Source: Oegoconia quadripuncta
Lineage: Eukaryota > Arthropoda > Insecta > Lepidoptera > Autostichidae
NCBI GenBank assembly: GCA_949316235.1
Contig: OX438759.1
Coordinates: 16,522,618-16,586,617, forward strand
Direction of reading: 5' to 3'
Length of the DNA: 64,000 nucleotides
Below are positions 18,777 through 30,700 of this stretch, one piece after another; within the stretch, counting starts at the first letter, position 1; each line of letters opens with the position of its first letter. Under the pieces are notes generated by a model. It was not told where the DNA came from and did no database searches. It saw only the letters and a list, made by a program, of their open reading frames with translations. A program made the translations under genes and the position numbers.

Positions 18777-19124
18777 GCCTCCGCGGTGGCCGGGGCAAGC
18801 AGAAACCATAAATTACTAAGATAACCGCAGCGCCGGCGCCGCCCGCGTGCCCCCACTATCAGATAATTGTTTCCGCGAATCGAATGTGCGACTGCTTATT
18901 AGAATACGAATATTTATTGTGGAGAAAATGAGAAAACTAAGGCTTGTAGATAGCTTGGTGTTTGTTGTTCGGAGTCTGTTCAGATAAAATTGTTATGAGT
19001 AGGTAGAAAAGTTTGCTAGGTTTTCTTGCAATTCTGCGATTCCATGACCATCAAAATGGCGGGATCCAGATAGGATTTCCAATTGCATACTCACTTGCTA
19101 TCTAATTGTTATGGTACCGTATTG
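18777..19124. other. GC-rich patch then unassigned sequence
   Basis: GCGGTGGCCGGGGC and GCGCCGGCGCCGCCCGCG near 18785-18855 are unusually GC-rich for this window. ACAAAGGCCTCC at 18771 resembles the end of LINE N. No open frame of note. Confidence 0.4.
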
Positions 19125-19205
19125 GTTTTGACGCGTAAAAATAATAAAACTAACCCGAGTTTTTTCCCGTGTGTGTCGTAAGAGGTGACTACGGGAAAGT
19201 CAACC
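19125..19205 (+). repeat. Family C head, cut off by a SINE A
   Basis: GACGCGTAAAAATAATA, ACCCGAGTTTTTTCC and GTCGTAAGAGGTGACTACG match the family C head. The repeat stops where SINE A starts, at the position where GGGACTTTCC is expected. Confidence 0.55.
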
Positions 19206-19513
19206 CCCTCCGTGGCTCAATGTAAACAACATTGGGTTTACGATTCGGAGGTCGCGGGTTCGATCCCCAGCGGGGTACATGTTTAAGTATTCGGTTTGGT
19301 GGTGGTAAGGCATTTTAAATGTCCGCTTGGCTAGCTACCACTATCTTATCTAAATCTGCCGCCAAGCAGCAATGTTAATAGCATTGTTGTTTTCCGGTTG
19401 TCAGAAATGTGTTGGGGTTTCCGGGTCAGTACGCTTCCACCTTCGACCTCATCTTCATTTAACATCAGGTGTGATTGAGGTCAAGTATCAATCCGTTGTG
19501 CATTAAAAAAAAA
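19206..19513 (+). mobile_element. SINE A with poly(A)
   Basis: Head, A and B boxes and tail present. A short deletion removes AGATAAGATAGCCAGTCC after GGTTGTCAG. Otherwise close to the 3791 copy. Confidence 0.88.
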
Positions 19514-19959
19514 TATCAGTCAATTAATCAAACAATTTTTACTACACAGGTAGGTATAATACACATGTAAAATTTAGAATGATGTTAGCGACAGAAGAAA
19601 ACAATCTTTCTACATAATACTTAAAAATGGAAAAGTTGTTTACCGCTAATCTCGATGTATGGCGTTGATTCAAAGATAAGTCATGAAAATAAACAGTTCA
19701 AACTCTTTATTTTCATGACACAGATTAATAATGGGTGTGGGTTTTCGATTGTGAGAGAGACAGAGAAGGTATGTTTAGAAATAGGGATAACATTCCATAA
19801 AAACATTACCCTCCTTTCTTGGGCAGTCGAGTAAAAAGAGAGTTATAGAGCGTAATGCAATTTTTTTAGCTGTTAATGTTAAAGTAGAGCTAAATTTACC
19901 CTAAAAGAGTTGATTTGGCAACATTGCTGTCACGTGTTATGTACTCGTCTTTCGTAAGG
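19514..19959. other. No gene recognised
   Basis: AT-rich. A TATTTTCATGAC motif near 19710 forms a small inverted pair with GTCATGAAAATA at 19680. Nothing coding. Confidence 0.4.
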
Positions 19960-20075
19960 TGAATCGTGGATTAGACTCTTATAGACCCAAACCCATGAGG
20001 ATTTAGTTTAAACATTAGTTTGGGATGTGTCTGACCTCCCATAAAGGTCGTGACGTTATGTGTATATGAAATCGG
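19960..20075 (+). repeat. Family C tail
   Basis: AAGGTGAATCGTGGATTAG, TTTGGGATGTGTCTGACC, AAAGGTCGTGACGTTATG match the 3' half of family C. The head at 19125 may belong to the same original copy, separated by later insertions. Confidence 0.55.
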
Positions 20076-20246
20076 ATCGCGAGCCAATCCCCATACCAAC
20101 GCAAATTGCGAGCGTGACCACGAGCATGCGTCTGAAGAAAATATTATAAGAAGAAGGTATCCCTACCGGTACCGATGAAGTACTCGTGGCGTTTTCGATT
20201 TGTGAAGTTAAGATTAAGGTGGCTGATGTGATGTTTCTTCAAAAGG

Positions 20247-20523
20247 CCGCCTCCGTGGCTCAATGTAAACAACATTGGGTTTACGATTCGGAGGCCGCGG
20301 GTTCGATCCCCAGCGGGGTACATGCTACCACCATCTTATCTAAATCTGCCGCCAAGCACCAATGTTAATAGCATTGTTGTGTTCCGGTTGTCAGAGATAA
20401 GATAGCCAGTCCCCCAAATGTGTTGGGGTTTCCGGGTCAGTACGCTTCCACCTTCGACCTCATCTTCACTTAACATCAGGTGTGATTGAGGTCAAGTACC
20501 AAACCGTTGTGCATAAAAAAAAA
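20247..20523 (+). mobile_element. SINE A with internal deletion
   Basis: The tRNA-like head is intact, but GTACATG joins directly to CTACCACCATC, deleting about 57 bp of the body. The tail and poly(A) are present. The deletion distinguishes it from all other copies here. Confidence 0.87.
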
Positions 20524-20529
20524 GTACTA

Positions 20530-20890
20530 ACTATGCTCACCACTCCACTATGATTCGATGTTTGCGAGAATACAATGAAGAATTTTCGGATTTGGACATT
20601 TTTCATCTGAGTCGTAATCAGTTGAAATCAGCAGTATTGAATGCACTGACATAGATTAGGTAATTGTGTACACATACACTCAACTCATTCACACACATAC
20701 ACTCGTACATACTACTCTATACATTTTCTCTCTTCCTTACACCCACAAACACAACAATTCTCGATAGATAAGGTAACAAAATAAGCATGTATAAACTTAC
20801 TGAGATCTATTTTGGGTTCTAAATGTATAACTTATATTTTAAATTTGTAATTATGGCTGTGATTTCAAATAAATCATTAAATTAAATTTA
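20530..20890 (+). pseudogene. C-terminal relic and 3' UTR of a LINE
   Basis: The frame at 20551-20655 reads MIRCLREYNEEFSDLDIFHL, SRNQLKSAVLNAL, stop. The pattern (short helix, then D-I-F, then a hydrophobic-basic end) is typical of CR1/Jockey-superfamily ORF2 C-termini. CA-rich sequence and a TTCAAATAAATCATTAAA tail follow. Clade uncertain. Confidence 0.45.
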
Positions 20891-22066
20891 AAAGAATTAA
20901 GCAATGTCTGGCGCGGTCAGTGCATGGATAGCGGCTCTAGTGGAATTTTAATATGAGTGTTTCCATGCTTCAGAGGAAACTTTAAATAGTCGGTCCCGGT
21001 TGTTTTTCAATTGAAGGTAGTCGTTAAATCAAGTCAGTGGCACCCCCCTTAAGAACACTGTCTGTCAGGTGGTCATTAGTCTGATACAAATCTAAAAATC
21101 CTCAAGGCGCACGTGGTGAGTTATAGTCCAAACAGTTGGGACGTATAAGGCTGATGATGATCCTACCCGGCCTCCTGGAAAAGGAAGCCTGGAAAATGAT
21201 TGTACAAAAGTAATTTAAGATCTCTTGGTCAAAAAATTTATTGTATAATTAGACTTCCAAATTATTTCAGACAAAATTATCTAAAAGTATATAGACACTG
21301 TAATTCCACAATTTCCATTGAAAACAGTTCTGTACCCATCCACTGGAAACGGTCTTAGTTTTATTAAAGAGCTCTGGAGGGGCTTTGAAAAATAACACGG
21401 CCCATTGTCTTCCGTAGATTAGTTTCATAGTTATTTAAACTTCGCAAGAAAATTAATTTTGAACGCGGCTTCAGTTTCCTTTGGAGAGGAATTGTTGGGT
21501 TAGTTCGTTTCAAATGTCAGTTGTAACTTGGTGTTGTATTTTCAGACTAGCTTTCCGCTCACGGCTCCGTCTGCGTGGATATAAAGACTTGATTTATTAA
21601 ATTGTTTTTTCTTTTTAATTTAACCTAAACAACATATGTGACTACATTAAAATTCCATGAGAAGCTTTCCGTGATTCACAAATAAACAATTTACGATTTT
21701 ATTATATGTAGATTATTGATCTTTGTGGTAACTGAGTTGACATTGTTATTTATTGATAGGTTCCATGACATTAGAGATACACTGCCCAATATGGGCCAAG
21801 AAGGGTGCATAAATAGGGTGTAGATTACGCTGGACCATTATGCTAGTATGAAGTTTATTTATTTACTGTAGGTACATTAACAGTAGTACATATATTATAG
21901 TTCGATGTGACACGGTTTTGCGGTACAGTTCATAAGAACTGTACTATATATAAATATGTCTACCAATTACAAATGTACTCAACGTTAATTAAAGTCGACA
22001 CCGTTTTACTTAAGAGATAATTGATGAATTAAATGAAAAAAAAAATAATTGATAAATAATCTAATC
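20891..22066. other. Mixed remnants, no gene
   Basis: 21110-21170 has TTGGGACGTATAAGGCTGATG, the LINE N terminus. 21545-21600 has GACTAGCTTTCCGCTCACGG, a Helitron-like end in inverse. GTACAGTTC-ATAA-GAACTGTAC at 21926 is a small hairpin. The rest is unassigned. Confidence 0.45.
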
Positions 22067-22215
22067 TAACTAATGTTATGAATGCAAAAGTTTGGATGTT
22101 TGTTTGTTTATTTGTTTGTTTGTTGCTCAATCACGGCGACACGAACCAACGGATTTGGATGAAATTTGGTATACCGGGTGAATTTTTTTAAATGGGCCTG
22201 GATGGCCAAATCCTA
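22067..22215 (+). mobile_element. Helitron-like 5' fragment
   Basis: TCTAACTAATGTTATGAATG, AAGTTTGGATGTTTG, CAATCACGGCGACACG and GGATGAAATTTGGTATA. It provides the uninterrupted version of the junction split at 9116. Confidence 0.65.
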
Positions 22216-23362
22216 AACTATGAGGAATAGCGAAAAGTATCCAAAGGAGCCTCGAGCCCGATTTTGATGAAAATTATAACTGCATCGTTGGATTTTTGTA
22301 AATTAATATTCCTAGCCTGGAATCGTACCCGTTGATTTTGAAAAAAAAAAAAACCAAACCTGTATTATTACACAATTCGATAGTGTCGCTAATAAGCACC
22401 GAATTCTGGGAAGTGGGACTTACGGCAAACTTAAGGAAATAGCTAATTTTTAACAAAAAATCTTTTTTTATTTATCTTAATATGTCACCTACCTATCAAA
22501 ACTTAGGACGACAGAAGCTCGCTGACAATCTGTTTTGTGGTTTAGGCATATTAGCTAGAACCCTTTAGTAAACGCGCTGCTGGTGTGGCGGCATTCATTT
22601 TATTAATCTTAGATTATTTACCTATATACCTAATAAGCAGAACCTGTTGTGTCGTCTCTATTATGTTGTATCTGTATGTTTTTTTCTTGTGTGCAATAAA
22701 TGATAAATAAATAAATAAATACCTAAGTTATTCATAGTATTATGGAACGAACTAAAGAAGTGACAGACCAAAAATATCATGTCTTCTTTTTCGTGTTCTA
22801 GTAATTAGAAAAAGATAACGACTAATTTAATTATCTTGTTGCCTAGCGTCACTTCTGTTGCGTGTTCCTTATTCAACTCTTAGTATCACAATGGTCCCTA
22901 TTGTAATACAAATAAGGTTCCGTTTTTTGTAGTCAACTTAGGTGAACACAATAGCTATAATTATTAATGAGCCTTGAGTTTTATTTCATTATAACATTTA
23001 TACGCTTTTGAAGTTTAAAAAAAAATGTTTACTCATCTCGCATTTTTCTAAATTATTCACCGTTTTATAAATAATGGATATGTCTCAAGTTCACAATGTT
23101 TTTAACTGAACAAAACTCAATTTAAAAGTTCCGGAGTTGCCTCCTCATTGTTTTTACTACAATTTTCTTTTACAGCTGCAGAGGAAGAAAAGCTATTACT
23201 ATAAAAGGGAATTGCTTAGTTTTAAGGAATCCTCGCTCCTCTTTCCCTACAACTCTTGGATCAACTGTTTAACTTACTCGAACGACACCGCTGAAGGTGA
23301 AGCCGAGCTCTGTTTGTTACTTCTTGTCACATATAAGAATATAGAAGGACTATTACTACTCC
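22216..23362. other. Mostly unassigned, one LINE tail
   Basis: 22640-22722 ends TTGTGTGCAATAAATGATAAA with AAAT repeats, the inverse of 46555-46640. At 23158-23175 TACAATTTTCTTTTACAG resembles a splice acceptor but opens no credible exon. Otherwise unassigned. Confidence 0.45.
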
Positions 23363-23549
23363 TGAGGGCGGAGTGTGAGTTTTGTCGTTTTGTCTCGTTT
23401 TTAACTTTACCATCGCGTTCGCGTTTACGCAAAAAGTATTTATGAAAAAAATCGTTATTAGCTAGAGGCGCTGCACATTTCTTCATACAAATCGACACGT
23501 AAACGTGAACGCGGTAGTTAAGTCGAAACAAAACTCACACTCCGTCCTC
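23363..23549. mobile_element. 187-bp fold-back MITE
   Basis: GAGGGCGGAGTGTGAGTTTTG at the left is inverted as AAAACTCACACTCCGTCCTC at the right, and the CGCGTTCGCGTTTACG / CGTAAACGTGAACGCGG blocks also pair. No clear target duplication. No coding. Confidence 0.65.
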
Positions 23550-23803
23550 TGTAAGGTAAGTAGCACTTTTAACTTCCAATAATCTTAAAGGCCGTGATGT
23601 TTTGCACATAGAGTACTTGTCAGTGATAAAATAAAAATGTTTTCTAACAAACCGGTAGCTTATTTGGATATAGTATAGATATTTAGTAATAAAACATTGA
23701 CAATTAGATTTTACCACTGTGAAATTTATTGCGTCGGAGAATATATTTAGACCTCCTGTAACTATTTAAAAAAAAAATCGATCAAAAACTTTTTATTTTG
23801 TGT

Positions 23804-24043
23804 GACGACCGATTGGTGTAGTGGATAGTGACCCTGTCAGCGAAACCAACGGTTGCGGGTTCGAATCCCGCGAGGGGTAAATGTTTGTAAATGATGAATA
23901 CGAACATTTATTCCAGAGTCATGGATATTTTTATAAATATTTATGTATGTTTATCCGTTATCTAGTATCCATAGTACAAGCTTTGCTTAGTTTGGGACTA
24001 GATGATTGGTGTAAGCGCACCAAATATTTATTTAATAGCGGTT
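23804..24043 (+). mobile_element. tRNA-derived SINE, family C2 (SINE C)
   Basis: GACGACCGATTGGTGTAGTGG (A box) and GGTTCGAATCCCGCGAGG (B box), then TTATGTATGTTTATCCG, TATCCATAGTACAAGC and a TATTTATTTA end. Related to SINE B but a distinct family; second copy at 62761. A second head fragment, GGCGACAGATTGGTGCAATGG, begins at 24046 and soon degrades. Confidence 0.78.
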
Positions 24044-24282
24044 CTGGCGACAGATTGGTGCAATGGTGTCATGGAGCACCTGGTTTTGTACCCCTGTGTA
24101 CCCTTCAACGGCCAAGTCACACAACATTAACTATAATAATAAAGAAATCGCAGTAAGGAACCTTAGACTTGGCACGACTTTGTATAGATTTCATTACTTT
24201 TTAGAGATAATCAAGCAGCTCCATCGAGACTTGGCTAGTTTTTTACAGAATGTTTTTGGTGGGATTTCACTTCTTTTTGTAG

Positions 24283-26372
24283 AAAATCAAAATCAAAATC
24301 AAAATCAAAAAAAATGCTTTATTTTGTAGGTACACAGGGTACACTTAAAATAGTCAGATTTTACATTTTTAAAGCTACTGCTTGTTCAAAAGGCAATTTT
24401 CCCCCGAGAAGAACAAGCAAGAAACTCGAGAGGTCGCTCTTTTAAAAAAAGGTTTTTATATTACAAAATTATTATTTTATATTACAATATTTCATTATTA
24501 ATTGTGAAATAGCCTGGTTATGCGAACGGGCTGGTTATGTCCATGATTGTTTATCATCTAAATAATCAGATATTTTATAATATGCTTTCTTAATAAGTTT
24601 CTGTTTTATAGTATCTTTAAATTTATTGAAAGGAAGATTTTGTATATCAACAGGAACTTTATTGAAAAAGCGTATACATAACCCTTTGAATGAATTACTG
24701 ACTTTGTGGAGGCGACTTATGTGACCTGCAAGTTTATCTTTATTTCTTATATTGACATCATGTTTATCACTATTTTTCCTAAATGATGCTATATTTTTTT
24801 TGACATATATTAGATTTTCAAAAATGTACTGTGACGAAAAGGTTAGAATATTATACTCTTTAAATCTGTCTCTAAGTGACACTGCAGGTCTCAATTGATA
24901 AATTGCGCGAACGGCTCGTTTTTGTAAAACAAAGATTGTATTGATATCCGCGGCATTTCCCCACAGCAAGATACCGTAAGACATCAGGCTATGGAAATAA
25001 CTAAAATATACTAATCTAGCAGTATTTACGTCCGATATTTGTCAAATTTTTTTGACTACATACGCTGCAGAGCTGAGCTTCTTCGCCAATTTATGGATAT
25101 GAGGACCCCATTGTAATTTGGCGTCCAAAGTAATGCCCAAAAATACAGTGGACTCAACAAGGTCTAGAGTGACATTTTTTATCATTATATTTGTGGGCAC
25201 CTCCCTGACATTAGGCAGTACAAATTTTACACATTTAGTTTTTTTCTCATTCAGTAACAAATTATTTGCCGTAAACCATTCTACTATTTGAGAAATAGCA
25301 TTGTTCACGTCGTCATAATTTAATTTTAGTCTATTTCCTTTAAACATTACAGAGGTATCGTCAGCAAACAATACTATTTCATGTTTATCGTTTACAAGGT
25401 TTGGCAAGTCATTTATGTAAACCAAAAATAAAAATGGTCCGAGAATGGAGCCTTGTGGGACGCCCATACAGACTGTCGACCCTGACGATGTATTACCACT
25501 GATATCAACCCTCTGAACTCGGTTACTCAAATAAGAATTCAGAAGGTCGAGAGCTCGGCCGGTTACACCATAATGACGTAACTTCCTGATTAAAGTGTCG
25601 TGATGAACGCAATCAAAGGCCTTGGACAAGTCGCAAAATACTCCTATTGCATCCTGCGCATCTTCCCAAGCCTCAAAAATATATTGTAAGAGCTCGACAC
25701 CTGCATCGGTTGTCGAGCGGCCCCTTGTAAAACCGAATTGTTTATATGACATTAGATTGTTACTGTAAAAATAACTCGATATCTGATTTAATATAATTTT
25801 TTCAAAGATTTTGCTGAGAGTCGGTAGTATTGAAATAGGTCTCAAATTAGAGGGGTCTGATGTACTACCGGCTTTAAATAAAGGTATGACTTTACTGTGC
25901 TTCATCAGATCAGGAAATATGCCATCATCAGTACATTTATTAAAGATATAAGCTAAGTGTGGTGAAATACAATCAATTACGGCACTAATAATTTTTACTG
26001 ATAAACCGTGAAGGTCGGCAGTTTTTTTCTTGTCTAAAGAACGAAATGCTTTTAAGATGTCTATAGGACTTACATGATTAAATTTAAAATGGGAGTCACA
26101 AATCTCCACATTTTGTTTAAGTAGCGATTCAGCGAGTGTGGGACATGAATTCAGAGAATTTGTAGTTAATATTGGGATATCAGTAAAGAATTTTTCAAAA
26201 GCTTCTGCAACTTCTAATTGTGAAGTTAGAATTCGATCATTAATTTTTAATCGCGTATCAGTGTTAAGAGTTTTAAATTTGCCAGTTTCGCTATTTATAA
26301 CTTTCCAAGTTGTCTTTACTATGTCCGCGCTATTCTTTATTTTATTATTTATAAAATTTGATTTTGCTTATT
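24283..26372 (-). pseudogene. 5'-truncated Jockey-clade LINE J1 (ORF2 RT relic)
   Basis: The minus-strand frame runs from about 26370 to 24535 and encodes the reverse transcriptase of a non-LTR retrotransposon. Motifs in order: RPISILPTLSKIFEK, FGFTRGRSTTDAG, IGVFCDLSKAFDCVHHD, GVPQGSILGPFLF, FADDTSVMF (catalytic DD), then the thumb and C-terminus ending YLDDKQSWT. The frame is interrupted by one TGA at about 25040, where the related J2 has Arg in KKI-RQ, so a CGA to TGA change; a TAA lies near 26365. The endonuclease is missing through 5' truncation. The 3' end has an (AAAATC)n tail on the + strand at 24283-24311. Fragments of the same family lie at 1945, 15155, 51567 and 62345. Confidence 0.88.
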
Positions 26373-27314
26373 GAAACGTGGGCATATTATACAGGGCGTC
26401 CCAAAGTTATGGGACATGAAGGGGAAGTACCTTAAATATCGTAGATAGTGAATTTTGCTCAAAGAAGACTTTATGTTATTTTTAAAAGTTAGTAATTCTG
26501 CATTCATAGATTTTCTAAAAATTATTTGCTTCGGCTGGGAATCGAACCGACTCAAATGTGAAAAAAAAAACACCCTACTTTTATGATGCCAATCGAAAGA
26601 ATAGCTAAAAAATAATAACTCTGCCTAAGTAACATAGTATTTTAAAAGAAAGGAACAACGTGAAATTAATCATTTTAATCAAATAAAAAACATACATGAA
26701 ACTGCCGTAGTCAATTAAGTAGGTATTTTTTTGTAAATTAATTAATTAAATGCTCAAAATGTGATCCCTCTTGTCTTACGCAAATCGCCAATCTTTGCCA
26801 ATGAGCCCGCTGCCTGTTGATTTTCTAATCATTTTATGGTGAACACATTATTTTTATCATTTCATCTACACGTGCACTTATAATAAGGAAAACTATGTTA
26901 GTACCTATTTTATGAAGTGGGTACTTATTTACGAATAATCAATGCTATCTTTGGAATGATAATATCGCTACTTTTCGAACGTCGTCGGCAATAAATAACT
27001 TTCTTGAAATTTGACTCAATCATTTTATGTTGTTCCTTTCTTTTAAAATACTATGTTACTTAGGCAGAGTTATTATTTTTTAGCTATTCTTTCGATTGGC
27101 ATCATAAAAGTAGGGTGTTTTTTTTTTCACATTTAAGTCGGTTCGATTCCCAGCCGAAGCAAGTAATTTTTAGAAAATCTATGAATGCAGAATTACTAAC
27201 TTTTAAAAATAACATAAAGTCTTCTTTGAGCAAAATTCACTATCTACAATATTTAAGGTACTTCCCCTTCATGTCCCATAACTTTGGGACGCCCTGTATA
27301 TATGCCCACGTTTC
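26373..27314. repeat. 15-bp palindromic arms flanking the deleted mariner
   Basis: GAAACGTGGGCATAT at 26373-26387 is repeated inverted at 27300-27314, just outside the TA duplications. Before insertion the site would have been a near-perfect hairpin with a few bases between the arms. Confidence 0.85.
26392..27296 (-). mobile_element. Internally deleted mariner-like element, 905 bp
   Basis: Full TIRs identical in layout to the 12960 element, with TA on both sides, but inverted relative to it. It keeps the 3' end of the transposase gene (coding for about the last 37 residues) and the 5' non-coding region. 1215 bp between are gone, including all three catalytic aspartates. The junction is near 26836, after GGTGAACAC. 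It is non-autonomous but could be cross-mobilised by the intact copy 12 kb away. Confidence 0.92.
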
Positions 27315-27718
27315 TACAAATATACTTGATACTGCAAGTTGAGTTAGTTCTACCATACACCAAGAAAAATATTGAATGGAAGAGACAAGACCCGTCTTTG
27401 GGCATACCAACTACTTGGTAGCCACTAAGTTCATCGTCGTCTTTTAATATTATCGATATTTTTTACGATAATTATTATCTTGCGAAATCAAATACAATTA
27501 AACTCAACGACCTTTAGTATATGGACAACAAATCAGAAATACCGATAATATTTAGACTAAAACCTACTTATATCTTTAAGACTTCTTTTGTCTTAATAAA
27601 AACAACTTAAAGAAAATATTACTCTACCTACTCAATCTATACAAACTATAAGCAAAACGTTAACTCTTAATTATTAGACAAGTGTCAATATAATGAAAGG
27701 CATAAACAACAGGTGTCA
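27315..27718. other. No gene recognised
   Basis: AT-rich sequence between the deleted mariner and the J2 tail. No feature is recognised. Confidence 0.4.
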
Positions 27719-30700
27719 AAATCAAAAATCAAAATCAAAAATATTTTATTCAATGTAGGATACAAAAATATCACTTATTGAAAGTCAACATGCTATTTTT
27801 CTTTTTTTAACTACATCGCTTCACAAGGTGTTATGGTTAGGGAGAAGAAGCGACAAGAAACTCCGCAACAACACATCTTTTCAACTAGTCTCCATCCTTA
27901 CAACAATACTACATCTTATATTACATATTACAAAACAATAGCAATTAACATAACAACCAGCTAACACCAGACCTCCTTATCGCCTAAATAATCATCTATC
28001 CTGTAATAACCCTTCTTACACAGAGTTTCTTTAATGTGGCGTTTAAATTTCTGCTCTGTTAAACTCAATACATGTTCTGGTATTTTATTGTAAAAGCGTA
28101 TGCTGTGTCCCACAAAGGATGTGCTAACCTTGCTAAGTCTAAATTGTGGAATTTCAATTTTATTTTTGTTTCTAGTATTCAAATTATGATTATCAGAATG
28201 TTTGCGAAATAGGCATATATTTTTGCGTACATACATTATACTGTCATATATATACTGGGATGCAACAGTTAAAATACTTATTTCTTTAAACAGATCTCTT
28301 AGAGAATCACGGCAGCGTAATTTATATATTGCTCTGATTGCTCTTTTTTGTAGAACAAATATTGTTTGAATATCTGCACCTCTACCCCACAGTAGTATAC
28401 CATAAGACATAATGCTATGAAAGTAGCTAAAATAAACGAGCCTCGCTGTTTTAATGTCAGTAAGTTGTCTAATCTTACGAACAGCATAAGCAGCTGAACT
28501 GAGCCTGCTCGCAAGTGTCTCAATATGCGACCCCCACTGTAGTGTGGAGTCCAAAGTGATGCCAAGAAAAACAGTGTTCTCAACAAATTCCAATGGTTCA
28601 CTATTCAACTTTAGGTTGTTTTCCCCCTGCCTTACATTAGGTAAGGAAAACTTAATACATTTGGTTTTCTTAGCATTTAGAACTAAATTATTCACAGTAA
28701 ACCAGTAAACCAGTTCGAAACCTGTGAAAGAGTATCGTTTACATCGTCAATATCATTCGACCCTCTCTTTATTTTGAATATAAATGAAGTGTCATCAGCA
28801 AACAACACAATATCAACCAGGTTCCGAACTAAATAAGGCAAGTCATTAATATAAACTAAAAACATAAAAGGACCTAGAATTGATCCTTGAGGCACTCCCA
28901 TTTTCACAAAGGATCCTGAAGATTTTTCCAGATTTACTTGAACTTTTTGAATTCTATTTTCTAAATAAGAAGTTAATAAGTCGAGGGCTTTGCCGTGCAC
29001 CCCATAATGTTCTAATTTAAATAAAAGCGTTTTGTGATCCACACAATCGAATGCTTTTGAAAGATCGCAAAACACACCGATTGCATCGCTGCGATCTTCC
29101 CAGGCATTATAAATATTTTTAATTAGAGCTACACCGGCATCCGTTGTCGAGCGACCGTTAGTGAAGCCAAACTGTTTATCATGTAGTAGTTCATTTGTAT
29201 TGAAATGACACAATATTTGACCCAGAATAAGTTTCTCAAAAATTTTACTAAGTACAGGTAGAATGGAGATGGGCCTGTAATTATTGAGATCGTTTTTACA
29301 TCCTGATTTAAAAAGAGGTACAACCTTACTATGTTTCATCAGTTCAGGAAAGACACCCTGATCAATACTCGCATTGAAAATGAAGGCTAAGTAAGGAGCG
29401 ATCGTAGTGACAATATGACTCAACAGCTGTACCGACATGCCCCAGACATCTTCAGCTTTTTTTAACTTTAGCGTTTTGAAAGCCTTTATAACTTCGAGAG
29501 GGTCAACATACCTAAATTTAAGAATAGTGTGGCATTTTTTTACATTAGCTACCATCAATGATTTAGCACGAATTGGTGATGAATCTAGTATTTCAGTAGT
29601 TTTGACTGGAATATTTACAAAAAAATTTTCAAAATGCTGAGCTACTTCTATATCGCGATTGATAATTCTATTATCAATTTTAATTGAATATCCATTGTCA
29701 CGTTCTTTAACACATGACGTTTCCCTATTTATAACCTTCCAGACTGCTTTAATCTTATTATCAGCAATATTTACAATATTACTAATGTATCTGGACTTAG
29801 CAGTAATACAAACTTTTTTAAATATTTTTGAATAACTTTTAACAAATTCGCAGAACTCTAGGTCATCCTGCCTAATTGTCCTATCTTCATAGAGCTGAAA
29901 CAACTTATCTCTACTTATTCGAATACCTTTCGTGGCCCAGTTACTGAATTTAAATTTATTGGTATTTTTAACTTTTTTAATTTGAAAGATCTGTTCAAAC
30001 TCTTTATTCAAAACATTGAAGAAATCTGTATAAAATTTATCACAGTCAATTGTTTCAGACGAAGGTAAAGGTAATTTATTTAGCAAAACTTCTTTATACA
30101 TTTCTACTTTTTCTGCAGGTATAGGTCTAGTAATGAATTCTACTGTGGGATTGGATAACTTAATTAACGGAAAAGCAACAAGTTGCCCACAGTGATCAGA
30201 CCTTAAACAGTTTAGTATAGACTGATCAATGAAATTACAGTTACAGAAAAAGTTATCTATGCAAGTGGCTGTAGATTCAGTGATTCTAGTAGGCTCTAGG
30301 AATACGTTGTTTAAATTAAAAGACTTAAATAAACTTATTATTCGAGTAGTTAACGACTTCTGCTCCAGCAAATCTACATTAAAATCACCACAGACTATAA
30401 CTGACTTTGTCCCTCTAGTTACTAGTTTTAGCACATCTTCCATGACCGACTCAAACAAATTAAAATTGTAAACATAAGGAGGTCTGTAGACACAAATAAC
30501 AATGTAGTTCTCCAACTCCACAGATGAAAGTTCAATAGTACATTCAATCGAAAGTGCAACAACATCTTTACGTTCCTTCGCTTTTAAATTATTTTTAATT
30601 AAAATTAAAGAACCTCCATGTGTCTTAAACTGTCGATGGAATGAACTAATACAATAATAATTGTCATTTGAAATAATCATTTCGGTTTGTTTTAGCCAAT

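Noticed and set aside
23158..23450. Possible downstream exon after the acceptor TACAATTTTCTTTTACAG at 23175
   Set aside because: Joined in the phase left by the collagen-like exon, it reaches a stop after about nine codons and shows no Gly-X-Y pattern. In other phases it runs into a fold-back MITE.
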